From contig CM024175.1 in assembly GCA_013433145.1 (NCBI GenBank), positions 682,001-746,000 on the forward strand: 64,000 nt of DNA, read 5' to 3'. Numbering within the stretch: position 1 is the stretch's first letter; every line of letters begins with the position of its first letter. Below, in pieces: positions 1 to 15,491 of the stretch. The translations under genes were made by a program, and so were the position numbers. The DNA comes from Ascaris suum (taxonomy: Eukaryota > Nematoda > Chromadorea > Rhabditida > Ascarididae). The notes under the pieces are model-generated. The model did not search any database. It was not told the origin of the DNA and saw nothing but the letters and a program-made list of their open reading frames with translations.

Positions 1-2
1 AG

Positions 3-152
3 AAGATCAATAATGTTGCGTCACTTAAAAAAGTGAAGAAAGGTGCCAGAACAGTTGGCAAGGAAGCGCTTTTGGTATTGCACCAACCTACCCACCGGTT
101 TCAAAAATTACTCACAAAAACTAATGACGAAAACAACGCCTTCGTACAATAA
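3..152 (+). CDS. 3'-terminal exon of an unidentified gene, cut by the window start
   Basis: An open frame runs from the left edge to a TAA at 150-152, giving 49 codons with no start inside the window. The peptide is Lys-rich at first (LKKVKKGARTVGKEALLVL) and ends in NNAFVQ. Its composition (balanced charge, no homopolymer) looks coding rather than random, and no other frame here is as good. I see the reading frame and stop. That it is a last exon or the end of a longer exon is inference, because the upstream part lies outside the window. The product is not recognised. A minus-strand origin cannot be excluded, but that strand carries more stops. Confidence 0.45.
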   Translation, partial: KINNVASLKKVKKGARTVGKEALLVLHQPTHRFQKLLTKTNDENNAFVQ

Positions 153-1024
153 CCTATCGGGTTAGTTATAGTAGAGTAACCTATCGCTGTTAATGCAAAG
201 GCACTATCGCTTGCGCAAACCGTCTAGAAAGGTGTTCTTTTACCCGTAGCTCGGTCGGCGTTCCTAAAATATCGATAGGAGTGGATGAGAAACTAATTGG
301 TATTAATGAAGAACCTGCCCAAGCAAAATGCACCTCTAAGTGTTTGCAACTCTTTTCTGATGGATCAGCGAGAGAAACGGTATAGGAAATCTACGATGCT
401 CAAGACAAAACGGCGCAAAATAAAAACACCACAGTTATAATGTCATATCTGAATTAAATGAGGGGAAAGTGTATCAGAAGAACTGTTGTGATACGTGCAT
501 TTATAGCAACTTCGATGAGAATAATTAGTTTCAATACTACCAACAAACAATAATGAACAATAATAGTGATAGTAATAATAATGATAAAAATGATAATAAC
601 AATAATAAAATAATTAAATATGCAAAGCAAGGCATTCATGTTTCACCTCACTCAGCTGCTGGGATAAGTCTTCGAGAAGAGCCTTTGTGTTCCGGTGTAA
701 ACCAACCGGCTGTAAAATATATGCAATTTTTTGGCACTTACAAATCCTCAAATTTTCTTCGATGATGGGCTGGACCACTACGAAGAGCTATCAATCACGG
801 ACCAATTTCTTTCCCCGCCATTCATCACTCGAAAAGGATGGGTCTTGGATCGCAACCCTAATTACGAGATGAGATACAGACGAGTTAGGGAAACGGTGCA
901 AAAAAAGGAGAAAAGCCAACAAAATTAGAAAGTATTTCGCATCCAAATTTCTCCCCCACGATCGATAGCCAGTTAAAATCGGAAGTTGGTGAGAATGTTA
1001 AGAGGACGCATATTTCTACATACG
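153..1024. other. Intergenic stretch with one weak coding-like frame
   Basis: This lies between the plus-strand exon ending at 152 and the minus-strand gene ending at 1025. It holds an Asn-rich AAT/AAC low-complexity patch at 553-620. The plus frame at 716-928 ends in TAG and reads as charged, coding-like sequence (ITDQFLSPPFITRKGWVLDR, then MRYRRVRETVQKKEKSQQN). It has no ATG at its start and no AG acceptor in its open part. Adding one T to the T-run at 727-732 would join it to the frame upstream. It is a possible exon with an indel, but weakly supported. Confidence 0.3.
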
Positions 1025-2074
1025 TCACAATGCAAATAGTCGGATTTTACTAAAATAAAGAGAAATATTTAAGAAGAAAAAAAGACAACATACTCATTCC
1101 CAGCTGTCAGATAATCAAAATCTGACGGAACGGCAAGAATCAAGCGAACTCTTGGCCGTTCTGGTGTAAGCTTTGGCGGTTTGAAAATATACTCGGTATT
1201 TTCGAGAAGAAAACGACCACCTTTCTTTGGGAACATCTTATAGAAAATGCCATTGTTTGATTGCTGCAATATTGGCACGATTACGTCTCTGTTAAAGAAA
1301 TATATCATAAACCGATGGTAATAAGAGTGGGGAAACGCAACAAATACTGAAAAGGGTCTCTCCTAAAATGTATATTGTCGTTCGGGGCAAGTCACTTATT
1401 ATTCCACCTGCCCGTTTGCATTTGCTACGCTCTCTCTTCCTAAAAAAAGCGCCTACATCGTTCATTTTTCTAATCGCCATCTATAAGAGTGAGACATGAA
1501 CGTAAGATCTTTGAAAACAAGTTGAAGCGATAGATTCGAAAAATTCAACCGCTTTTTTTATTTCAGCGTAATAAATTTTTGACAAAGGTCAATAAATCTT
1601 ATCGACAGGTCGATGAAGATTGTTTACGAAAGGGTATAAAACACGGGAAAACTCTTATAATAAGGTCATGCAAGGAATTTCGGCAGAGAAGAACCAGCAG
1701 AACAAAGCATTGAAAGATTGCTAACATCGGACAACATACTTTGCGAACAAGATGTAACAAATGACCGACCTCATCGTATGAGAAGAAAAATGATTTCTTT
1801 GGGAGTGCTTCTAGCTGCTTTTTACCGTCTTCAGGTTGTTGCAGCTTAAATTCGATCACTGCGAGTTGAGGTACAAATATCATTCCTGTGCCATAGCGAT
1901 GGTTTACTCCTTATCACTAGCAACCAGAATCTGCAAAATATAGTGATCCTGCGACACAATGCAAACATCAAATCACGAACAACACATCTCTGGTGACGGA
2001 TAAACAACGACATATTTATTCATTACCTCTAATTATTGTGCAGTTAAACAAACTACTGCGTTCTTCAAAATAAC
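1025..2074 (-). CDS. Unrecognised multi-exon gene, four 3'-terminal exons
   Basis: Four exons join in phase on the minus strand: 2074-2027, 1858-1740, 1263-1094 and 1049-1025 (stop TGA). Each junction has nematode-type signals: acceptors CTACAG, CTCGCAG, ATTGCAG and TTTATTTTAG; donors GTAATG, GTATGT and GTATGT. The last intron is only 44 nt, typical of nematodes. The about 120 residues include IEFKLQQPEDGKKQLEAL, a Phe-rich stretch (KKSFFFSYDEVGHLLHLVRK), KPPKLTPERPRVRLILAVPS and the C-terminus AGNDKIRLFAL. No membrane segment or signal peptide is visible in this part. A further upstream exon ending at 2111 (36-nt intron) is phase-compatible but weak, so the N-terminus is not placed. I do not recognise the family. 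The exon structure, not homology, is what supports it. Confidence 0.75.
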
Positions 2075-2110
2075 CTGTAGTTTTCAAAATGCTTGGCCCT
2101 ATCTACATAC

Positions 2111-4190
2111 CAATATAGGAAAAAAACCGACAATTTGGCTTTTATCTTGGCTTCCGTTTATTCATTTATCGTAGCACTGCGGAGACGAATCACCACAAAA
2201 AAAAACAACGAACGAGAAGTCTCAACATTTTTTCTGCCTAATCACAATAGGTTGCAAGTTATGCAGCCAACTAGGGCAGGAAAAGAATGTGAAGGGCTAC
2301 TAAGATGCGGACAAAATACTGGTACTGCAAGCCTTCCTCTCCCTTCCCAAAAAATTTGCAAACCGAACCCCTGTAACTTGGAGACTATTTGTCAGGCGGA
2401 CATTCTCGTTCTGGTGCAGGCACTTTTTAAATAACCTTTAAATGTCGGCTCAAACTATTGCAGCTCTAAAATATTATCATTTATCCTATAGCAATAAATG
2501 AACAATTGAAACATGAAGAACTGATTCGTAAACGAAAGAAATACTCTTGACATCACGATAGCATATCATCGATGGCAATGTAAATTGATTTATAAATGTG
2601 CATTTTTTCTAACACGTCGATTTTAGAACGATAAAATAACACACTGCAATAATATACGTTGTAAATAGAAATGAAGAAAATAGCATTCATGATTTCAATT
2701 TATGCATATTTCTCAAGTTGCTCAATGATTTTTTTTCAAAGTCGTAATGATCTTAGAATTGAAGTCATCAGGAATTTTATTTTTTTTAATTAACAACAAC
2801 AGCAGCAAAAAAAATCTCTTAAAGAAGAGTTTGAATTTATGTTTTATAGAGGAGAGTTTCTATTTGTGTTGTATTCACGAGCGATTCGTATTTCAAAAAA
2901 AGATGTGAAAATTCATTGAATATAAAATGCAAATTTGCAAAAATGTGTTGTAATGAAATCAAAGTTTAAAAAAATTGTTTTACAAAGTTGTGTTATAAGG
3001 TGTCTAAATTTCGACGTTACATTCTATATGAGTATAATACTGTTAGTAATCCAAAACGATGTTAATTGTATTTACAAACGTTTTCGCATATTCTCAATTT
3101 ATCTCGTTGAATTGGTCTCGATTCGGATAATTATAAGACCACATTTTTGTTCCAGAAACCACTTACGATCCAACATCAATGTTTTCATATCCCTTTCAGA
3201 AAAAAAACCCCCTCTGTATTAAATTTGTCCTTTTATAAGTATGATTAAAGTGTGACGAACTTGGTCCATAGATTTAAAAAAAAAAGGAAATAGTAAAGCT
3301 GAGGTCGACGTGTAACATGTAAAGTAAAACATGTCTAACATCTTCTGCACCATCGGAAGAAGACTCAATTAAGTTTTTTAGGAACCTCTGTTCTCGGTTT
3401 TTACTGCATTCGTTTTGTAATTGGCAACAGGTGAATAGCATTTTTTAGACTATGCTGTGCTAGTAATTCTTAGATGGCTGTCTTGAATGCCGGAACATTG
3501 CCATTTTAGGCAATGTAGAAGTCGTTTGGGAATGGAAGAGATTTGGTAGTCGATGAAATAGAAACTAAAGTCATAACCATAAATCGGATAACATCAACGT
3601 TTCGCGCATGGTGACCTCAGCTATACCGCTATTAATAGCAAAACTGACCATCGTTTTTCAGATGATGGTGACGATTCGTAAAGACTCAAGGAACCATCAA
3701 TAAGGAGTACCTTTGAGGACACATAAAGGAAACTTGTACAAAGAGTTAAAGACACCAAGTCAAATGCCCCTTCAGTGTTAAGTGAGCACAACCTGCAGAT
3801 GTGCTGTTATCAACGTCGTTGGATCTGCAAATGTAAAGATCGTGATAATGTAGCTGTAGTGGAGCAATGACTCAGGATGTGGTATTGAGACGTCTTGTCA
3901 AAACAAGGTCTACTGTCCTTATCACTGATAAATCTCATTACTTTATATAGCACGCATGTCAATGACATAGGTAGGTAATTATTGGTATGTTTGCTTGCAG
4001 ATACGTGCGAAAATCAATGAATCGATCGGATTAGGTAAATTATACATCGCCTTCGACTAATTTTTTGCATGAAGAGGCAAGGAAACCATGTAGAGGGGAG
4101 GGGAAGTGAGCTTGAACTATCACTGTCCACGCAGTCACAAATACTGATTGGCAACACGATGAGTTGAGAAGAGCAATTTTTTGGATTTTT
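2111..4190. other. Intergenic, no supported gene
   Basis: AT-rich sequence. The 113-codon plus frame at 2093-2434 overlaps the end of the minus-strand gene and has no splice or trans-splice signal at its start. The 95-codon frame at 2935-3222 is AT-biased (Ile, Phe, Asn-rich) and looks like chance. No repeat or RNA gene seen. Confidence 0.5.
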
Positions 4191-4610
4191 ATTATGGAGT
4201 TCTCTCGTAGAATGCAGTTTTGTTTGCAAACTTCGCTGCAGCTAGCATCGTAATTTCGCCAGCACATCATCTAGTAAAAGAAAGAATAGCTCTTCCTGCG
4301 ACCATGAACAATGTCGATGCAGTGAAAAATTGCCCAATCTACAAAATAATAATTGCACTGCTTCAGTCCGCTGGCAATATGCCTTCCACACAGGCTAGAT
4401 TTTGCCCAACGAAATGCATTTCAACGATCCGTTTGTACCCGACCATCCCGTCGGCCATTATTGCATAGTTAAAGAGGCGATTTACATATAATGTATTAAC
4501 ATACGCCTTGTTAATTTGGTCGTCACCTAACGAGAAATTTGTGTTTGTTTGGCAGCATGTCAATCCACTAGTCCACTTAGCTATATTCAATTTTTCACTC
4601 ATTTTCAGTA
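4190..4610. other. Coding-like block, strand unresolved
   Basis: On the minus strand a continuous frame (4602-4363, 79 codons) starts with an ATG and contains NKAYVNTLYVNRL and GYKRIVEMHFVGQNLACVEG. On the plus strand another frame across the same bases is Cys-rich (CDHEQCRCSEKLPNLQNNNC) and continues as ILPNEMHFNDPFVPDHPVGH, but is interrupted by in-frame TAG codons near 4241 and 4401. Plus-strand acceptors (GCTGCAGCTAG, CACACAGGCTAG) sit at those stops. Either reading could be a gene or a decayed gene. No family is recognised. Confidence 0.3.
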
Positions 4611-7684
<3,074 letters not shown>

Positions 7685-7768
7685 TTACAAGAGCCGCTGG
7701 GCCGGTTAATTTCCACCATTTCTTTATGAACTTTCATTATTTTCTGACCACTTCTGGCATCCACTGAT

Positions 7769-8169
7769 GTGATGACCTTAGCAGAAAGAGCACATATTAT
7801 GTCGACTCGTCTGTCAATCTTTTCCTTCTATAAAATTAAACTGTCCTTCTCTAACAATTTTCAGTCAGTCATCGCAACGTCGGTGCAATTTGCTGTTTTC
7901 AGTAATACGGTGAAACTGCAAAAAACCATAGATATTGAAGCTTACTGGAGAAGGTGGCAATCTATCGATCCATTTTCGTCTTTCTACTCGTCGAGATGAA
8001 AAATACAACTGTTTCACTATTATTGGATTCTCTACAGGCATCTCTTGTAAGCCTATTAGCCAATATTAATAGTTCCATACACTCAATACCTTTATTTCAA
8101 TGTTGGCTGCAGAAAATTTCCTATAGCTGTAGGTGCTATTCTTATGCCTTGAAACAAAAGCCACATTAA
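7769..8169 (+). other. Coding-like plus-strand block, exons not resolved
   Basis: Two competing plus readings. After the acceptor CAATTTTCAG at 7864, a frame runs to TGA at 7999 (SVIATSVQFAVFSNTVKLQK, then IEAYWRRWQSIDPF). After a weaker acceptor (CCATAG, 7931), another frame runs 7932-8069 (GGNLSIHFRLSTRRDEKYNC, ending CKPISQY). Both look coding by composition but cannot both be translated. A third hydrophobic frame at 7954-8169 overlaps. No family recognised. Confidence 0.3.
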
Positions 8170-9828
8170 TAGGACGCTAAATAAGGTGTTGAGGGAGCTG
8201 TCGTGTGAATACTGAGAGATTGATCACAGTTGATCACAATCTTTCAGTATGTAAATGCTTTCAGCTTCACGCGCGTTACTGACTTAAAACTTTTGTGTCC
8301 TCGTTTTGTGCTTACTTTTCTCGTTTCAAAGCGCCCATATTTCATTGAAAATTTACGTGTTATTAGCGCAACTGAATTTATCCTCGAAAGTGTGGTTATC
8401 GTACTTTTTAATGCTCTTTGCAAATATGCATCTAGGATTCGTTTATTGCCTCATCGATTCGTTAGATATGTACGAGAAATTATTTTTTGAGAAATTTTTC
8501 TTTGGAAACACTCAAGATAGAAATGCAATCTCGTGGGCATAATTCGCACATAGTTTGACCTCTCTGTTAATTTTCTACCAATCATGCATCTCAAAATGAG
8601 TCAGAGGCACATAAAGTTCCTTCAAGCATTGTATACGTATTAACTGACAAGCTTTCATCATTCAACCAGCGGTTCAAAAACCCTCTTGCTGGTGGTTAGC
8701 ATAAGCGGTTACTCTCGGTTAGAACTACAATATCGTGGGTGCTTCTTTACTGGCATTTTATGAAACTGATTAAAATCAGATGAGCGACCGTGCCAATTTG
8801 CCACCGAAAACGGGTTCCTATATTTCTTTATTATGCTTAACACTTGCCATAAGCGAATTGTTTTCTTCATGAACATGGCACCTCACATTGCAGTTATTCA
8901 TTACTGAGTATTTCTGTCCTCTTCTGAATGTAATGTTATATAGCCTACTGCGGATAGAACGCCGTTGTAAAACTTTCCTTCCGTAAGAGATAGAAAAGGA
9001 GGCGAATTCTGCGGTCGCAGTGGGAAGAGGTGACCTTCCAGCAGAATCGGACGTATGTTGAAACGTAAAAGATGTTCAGAAGTATTTTCCCCCGCCTCTG
9101 ATTGATAGGTAATTACAATTTATCCGTAGCGAATTCATCGTAAAAGTAAGGACGCATGCCAGAAGAGTTGGTAACATATGCGAATAAACTGCATTCACGT
9201 CAAAAACTAATTAAAAATTATAAATATGTGGAATATCACCTTCGAAGTTTAGTCACTTTGACTGTTTCCACCATTCTTTGCAGAAGAAACACCTTTCTTA
9301 GCAAAAATGGGAAGCCGACAGATGGAAATTATATGATTAAAAAATCTTTTTAACGCCTGCAAAAGCGACGAATTCTCTCTATGCGAAATGTTGTACTGGC
9401 GATCATCCTGTTATGTAGGGGATATCCGCCTTGTTTTCAAAATCCACCTTTAGCCTCTGTTGGTCGACAGACACACATAGATGCGCATACATGCACACGT
9501 GCGCACATACACGCATATACCTAAGTTCGCAGGGACGCACATACCTGCACGCACACAGACACACCTATGCGCAACTAAGATGCAACCATAATTCATTTCC
9601 GTAAAGGAAGCTGCAAAGGTGCATAAGAAATAGATCAAATGCATTCTTTCTCAGTTCATTTACAAAAAAAGATTAAGGCGACATTGCTCTTATTCTCTGA
9701 TCTTTCTATTTCACCTAAGAAAGTGCTTATATTTCTTCCACTTCTGCGGAGACGACTAATTGAATGATATTCTTTCATCTGTCAAACGCATTTACCACTG
9801 AAATAAAAGCATTTCTTCATAATTTCAG
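8170..9828. other. Intergenic or intronic, no supported gene
   Basis: AT-rich. If the membrane-protein gene at 9829 is real, its upstream exons should lie here or further left, but none could be chosen with confidence. A donor-like GAG|GTGACC near 9030 follows a short open stretch. Frames at 8230-8542 and 9156-9353 are AT-biased and unsupported. Confidence 0.4.
9469..9562. repeat. Degenerate CA-rich repeat
   Basis: Interspersed CACACA, CATGCACACG and CGCACATACAC motifs over about 90 bp: a decayed (CA)n tract. The minus frame across it (Cys/Val/Arg-rich) is an artefact of the repeat. Confidence 0.8.
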
Positions 9829-10203
9829 CATACTGAACCAAGATCGAAGCTTCCTGTGTCATGGGTATCCATAATTTTTACATTGTTTTTATTATTTATT
9901 CTCGTTATATTCGTATTCTATCGACTATGTACAAGAAAGATGCGACAGTTATGTGGATGTACATTGGCTGATTATCGCCCAACATCAACTGATCCTACAG
10001 GTAATTTTATTTTCACTTACATCGAGTTTGCAACTATTACTTGTTGTGTTAATCAAAAATCACACTTTTCTATGTTCACTTACAAATCCCGAAACTGAGC
10101 TAATGAGAAGAACAATATTTCGCATTTAAAAGAAAACGTGAGCAGAGTAAGATCAACTAAGGCGATAACGCGATATGCTTCATTGAGCGGAAAGCGCGTG
10201 TAA
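9829..10203 (+). CDS. 3' end of a single-pass membrane protein gene
   Basis: Exon 9829-10000 follows the strong acceptor ATAATTTCAG and ends CCTACAG|GTAATT. It enters in phase 0 and leaves in phase 1. It encodes a short lead (HTEPRSKLPVSWVS), a transmembrane segment of about 18 residues (IIFTLFLLFILVIFVFY), then a basic, Cys-containing stretch (RLCTRKMRQLCGC) and ADYRPTSTDPT. A phase-matched terminal exon at 10133-10203 adds NVSRVRSTKAITRY and ends GKRV with TAA. Its acceptor (TTTAAAAG) is weak. The basic residues after the membrane segment suggest a cytoplasmic C-terminus, so a type I protein is inferred. The extracellular exons were not found. Family unknown. Confidence 0.55.
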
Positions 10204-12108
<1,905 letters not shown>

Positions 12109-12728
12109 AAATTGCGTATCTTTTCAGCGCTACTAGCTCACTCCTCCAGACCGCATTTTTAGATTAGAGCCATTTCGAGACATTGAATAAAACGTTGTTG
12201 ATGTAGCTTTTATCTCATTTATTATCACGAAACCGAGAATGAAACAAATTGATGCTCTTCCTTAACCCCCAGAAACTATTATTATTCTTCTGTATCTTCT
12301 TCATGATTGAATTGTTTTGCAATATAATCTGCGCTCAATATGTTCAAATTCATGTAGCGATTGTGCTCTATGGTAACTGTTTTATTTGAAGTTGAAAGAT
12401 TCGAAAATTGAAAAAAATTTTTTGAAATTCCACAATATGCATAAGATAAAGGAAAGCATTGTGCGGGCAGCACATATGCATTTGTAGACGTTGATAAACT
12501 CAAGAAACTACTGAAAATTCCTCCAAGTTGGCAGTGGAGAAGAATTCAAGACAGCACTGAATACCGATGAAAAAAAAAGGCGAAGAGATCAATGAATAGA
12601 AGCATAACCGCAGAAAAATTAACGAAGTGCGAGCTACGAAGAAAATAAGGGTGAATCTGCACAAAAAACTGCCTGTAACAAAGAAACTTGCAGCGAATCG
12701 GTGAGAAATCTGTCAAAAAACATTTCAG

Positions 12729-12820
12729 TAAAAGGCCCGGGACCTACTAAAATCCAAAAGGCGAATAAGCTCGAAGCTTGTGATCTGAATTCAAAAATGA
12801 AAATATCTTTCTTGTACCAG
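12729..12820 (+). CDS. Candidate internal exon, unidentified
   Basis: A 92-nt open segment between a good acceptor (AAACATTTCAG) and a usable donor (TACCAG|GTTTAA). It reads KGPGPTKIQKANKLEACDLN followed by SKMKISFLYQ, in phase 2 and out phase 0. The bases just upstream are A-rich and also read as Lys/Arg-rich frames, so composition bias may explain part of the signal. No phase-compatible partner exon was found, and the minus strand is also open. Confidence 0.25.
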
Positions 12821-13718
12821 GTTTAAAGAAAAGTTGTTGGAAGAGTACAGATGTGAGCACATAGATGTGCATGCAAGGCTTATACTGCAAGGATACTCTT
12901 AAAACAATCTTCAAAAAAAATTCCGCATAAAAGCATGAGAAAGAACAAGAATAATCTGGCATACTCAAAGTGATCAAAAAAAGAGCAGGCGAAGGAATTT
13001 TGAAGCAAGAAGCAGTGAATGAGTGAGGATGACTTGAATTTGAATGATTAGATGTATCCAGTAGTGGAGCTACTATGTCGCGCTGGTCCTAATACCTTTC
13101 AACATATTCACGAAGAAGGAAACCATGTGCATATCCAATCGGGCGTTCCTAATGACTTCACTGGCGTGTTACCTGCAATTACATATTGAAGAGACCTTAA
13201 TAATTCGTTACTTCCCGAAAAGGCAGCTTTATTTTCAATAAATATATGCCGTTATGCGTCAATAACTTCAAACTGTAATAAGCCAGCCTCACAGGATGCT
13301 CTCTCTTCTTCCCTAGTTCAGCGCATAAGCGCCACCGTACGATAACTGACAACCATTTTCCTATGAGACTGGTCATTCCACCTACGCTAAATTACAATTT
13401 TATTCCCCTCACATCGGACGCACCTTAAAAACTGATTGTGCCTAATAGTTTCATGATGCATATTTGAATATCAGTAATTAATGTGAGAGTTGGTGGACTG
13501 AAACGAAGAATTGCAAACTCATCATATGTTCAGTAGGTGATCTAACATAGTGTATTGTGCAGGACTATTTTTTTAATGATATGAAAATCCCAAAGAAATA
13601 AGCATATAGCTCAATATTTTCATAATCTATTTCTGCAAAATATTCATAAATGCGCTTTAATTTTGCCTCAAAACTGCTCTCTCTGTGTAACAAATAAGAA
13701 CAATTTTATAGCTATTAG

Positions 13719-14027
13719 ATGAACATAACTGACGATGAATGGTCAGTTGTGATTCGTTGGCGCGAGTTATTCGTAACAGCGGTCATCGCGACGCTTGCAT
13801 ACAGTAACACCACTACTAGAAGGACGATTGGCGCAACTGCAGCTATCCTCTCAGCGCTTTTTCGAAGGCAACAACACATCGACCAAAGTGCAGATTTCAT
13901 TTGTATGTCCTGCAGCATCCTTAGCCTGCAAAAAACTCAACTATCGAGTATTACTTCATCGCTGTATACAGCAATCGGATTTGAGGGCAGTGTTTTGAAT
14001 CGCATTATCTTAGCGACAATCGACTGA
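13719..14027 (+). CDS. Possible complete small ORF, 102 aa, unidentified
   Basis: An ATG directly follows an acceptor-like ATAGCTATTAG, the arrangement expected for trans-splicing, and the frame runs 102 codons to TGA. The peptide begins MNITDDEWSVVIRWRELFVT and has an Ala/Thr-rich middle (GATAAILSALFRR) without a clear signal peptide. Against it, a second plus frame (13795-13998) and a minus frame (13918-13715, with the hydrophobic stretch APIVLLVVVLLYASVAMTAV) are open over the same bases, so strand and frame are uncertain. No family recognised. Confidence 0.35.
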   Translation: MNITDDEWSVVIRWRELFVTAVIATLAYSNTTTRRTIGATAAILSALFRRQQHIDQSADFICMSCSILSLQKTQLSSITSSLYTAIGFEGSVLNRIILATID

Positions 14028-14409
14028 CCGATCGATTAGTTCGAGTGGAGCAAGCATTCAATTCTGCACTCATCATGGCGTGAGCTCATCTAGCTAGATA
14101 GGAGAAAACTGATTTTCTGCATCAAAACGAAGAAAAAACACAAGCAGATGCATAAAGAGTGGGAAGTTTAGATCTGTGCGACTAATAATGAGAGAGAATT
14201 AGACGTTCACAACGTCATCAATAATTCAAGATCGGAAAGTGAGAGAGCGAACATTGTGTGATTCCAACTGTGATTCTTGAATAAAATAACTTTGCGGTCA
14301 ATAACCTTACAAATGAATGCGACAGCACGGAATCGTGAAGAGCATCAGAAAAGCTCATAATTAAACCACAAATTTCTCTTCTGATGACGCGAAAGAGCGA
14401 TAAATGTAC

Positions 14410-14633
14410 CTGAGAACAACGCACAAAAAACACAATATAGCGCTTCTCAAATCGATATAGAATAATTTATCAGCGATAGAGATAAGATAACAAACGGCAG
14501 TTTCTATGAAAAGGTTAGCTGGAAATACGACCAGGTTGGAATATTTGTGGATTCGCGAACCGCATGCGTCAAGGGGATATTTCTCTGTTGAAGCGATGAA
14601 ACTTTTGTTCAAAATATCAAAGATATATGCCAA
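14410..14633 (-). CDS. Candidate hydrophobic exon, minus strand
   Basis: A minus-strand open frame ends at a very good donor (TTCTCAG|GTACAT at 14410). It includes EKYPLDACGSRIHKYSNL and then two hydrophobic stretches (FPANLFIETAVCYLISIA and AILCFLCVVL), compatible with part of a multi-pass membrane protein. The 5' boundary is not set by an acceptor. It could equally be a chance AT-rich frame. Confidence 0.25.
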
Positions 14634-14898
14634 TCACATATAGGTCAAAATCAGATCACAAAACGTTTTTCATTTGACATAAACGAGCCGAGCAACATCT
14701 ATCCGTTCGTTCAACGGCTGAATTTTTTTTTTTTTGCACTTTGTTGAAAAGAGGTCATTCTGAACGAAATCGACAACTTACGTAAATTTCATAAAGAAAT
14801 TCTAATTTGCCACTCAAACTATGGCACAACGCTCAATAATCGAAGCGACGGGATTTCTTCCCATACAAAAACTCAAATAAATAGCTATCAAAAATGTA

Positions 14899-14924
14899 TT
14901 TAAGAAACTTTCGTGTTTCTTAAA
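14899..14924. repeat. Perfect 10-bp inverted repeat
   Basis: Arms TTTAAGAAAC and GTTTCTTAAA around a 6-base loop. Short enough to be chance in AT-rich DNA. No associated gene. Confidence 0.5.
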
Positions 14925-15023
14925 GGATATCATTTCGCATTTTTTTAAATGATAACATCGTTGCCGTCAATTCGATTTCCCTTGACAGATCCTTCATTCC
15001 GCGCTTTTCACATAGAATTAAAA

Positions 15024-15064
15024 TGTGATGCCAAATACGTTCTATGTGATGCAAATACGTTCTA
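15024..15064. repeat. Two-copy tandem repeat, 20-21 bp unit
   Basis: TGTGATGC(C)AAATACGTTCTA is repeated head to tail, the copies differing by one C. Recent small duplication; no coding role seen. Confidence 0.85.
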
Positions 15065-15297
15065 TTCTCAGCTTTGAGCTTCTAGGGGTAGAGTTTTCGC
15101 AGAAACCTCCTTGGAATCTAGATTGCGGTTGTTTTGGAATTTATCTTGGAAACAGAAACTCTCAAAGCAGCACCTTAAATCGTAAAATTCGAAGCTCATG
15201 ATCTTTCATCAACAAAGCGTTAAGCTGATGCTTCTACAGATGTAGGAGCAGAATTTTCGTTGGGCACCCATAGATGCATTAATTTTATTTTTCTAAG

Positions 15298-15491
15298 TCG
15301 CCTTTGTCGAAGGATTTTTGCGCCTGCGACTCAGGTGAGAAGAGGTTCCGGTTACCTAATCTTTTGCTAACATATCATCTGGTCCTCCGATTTTAAGCAT
15401 TGTAAAATTTTTTGTCCTAATTTTCTTCAGATTGGAGCACTGGTGCGATCAGCACGAAAATGCAACGCCAATGATTCAAGAGGAAGATTGA
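15298..15491 (+). CDS. Candidate two-exon 3' end of an unidentified gene
   Basis: Exon 15298-15334 lies between acceptor TTTTTCTAAG and an excellent donor (ACTCAG|GTGAGA). Exon 15431-15491 follows acceptor TTTTCTTCAG and ends in TGA. The phases match, splitting an Arg codon, and the join reads AFVEGFLRLRLRLEHWCDQH then ENATPMIQEED. The second exon is also open in another frame to 15574 (IGALVRSARKCNANDSRGRL), which would pair with a different phase of the first. Splice signals are strong; frame choice and upstream exons are not settled. Family unknown. Confidence 0.4.
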
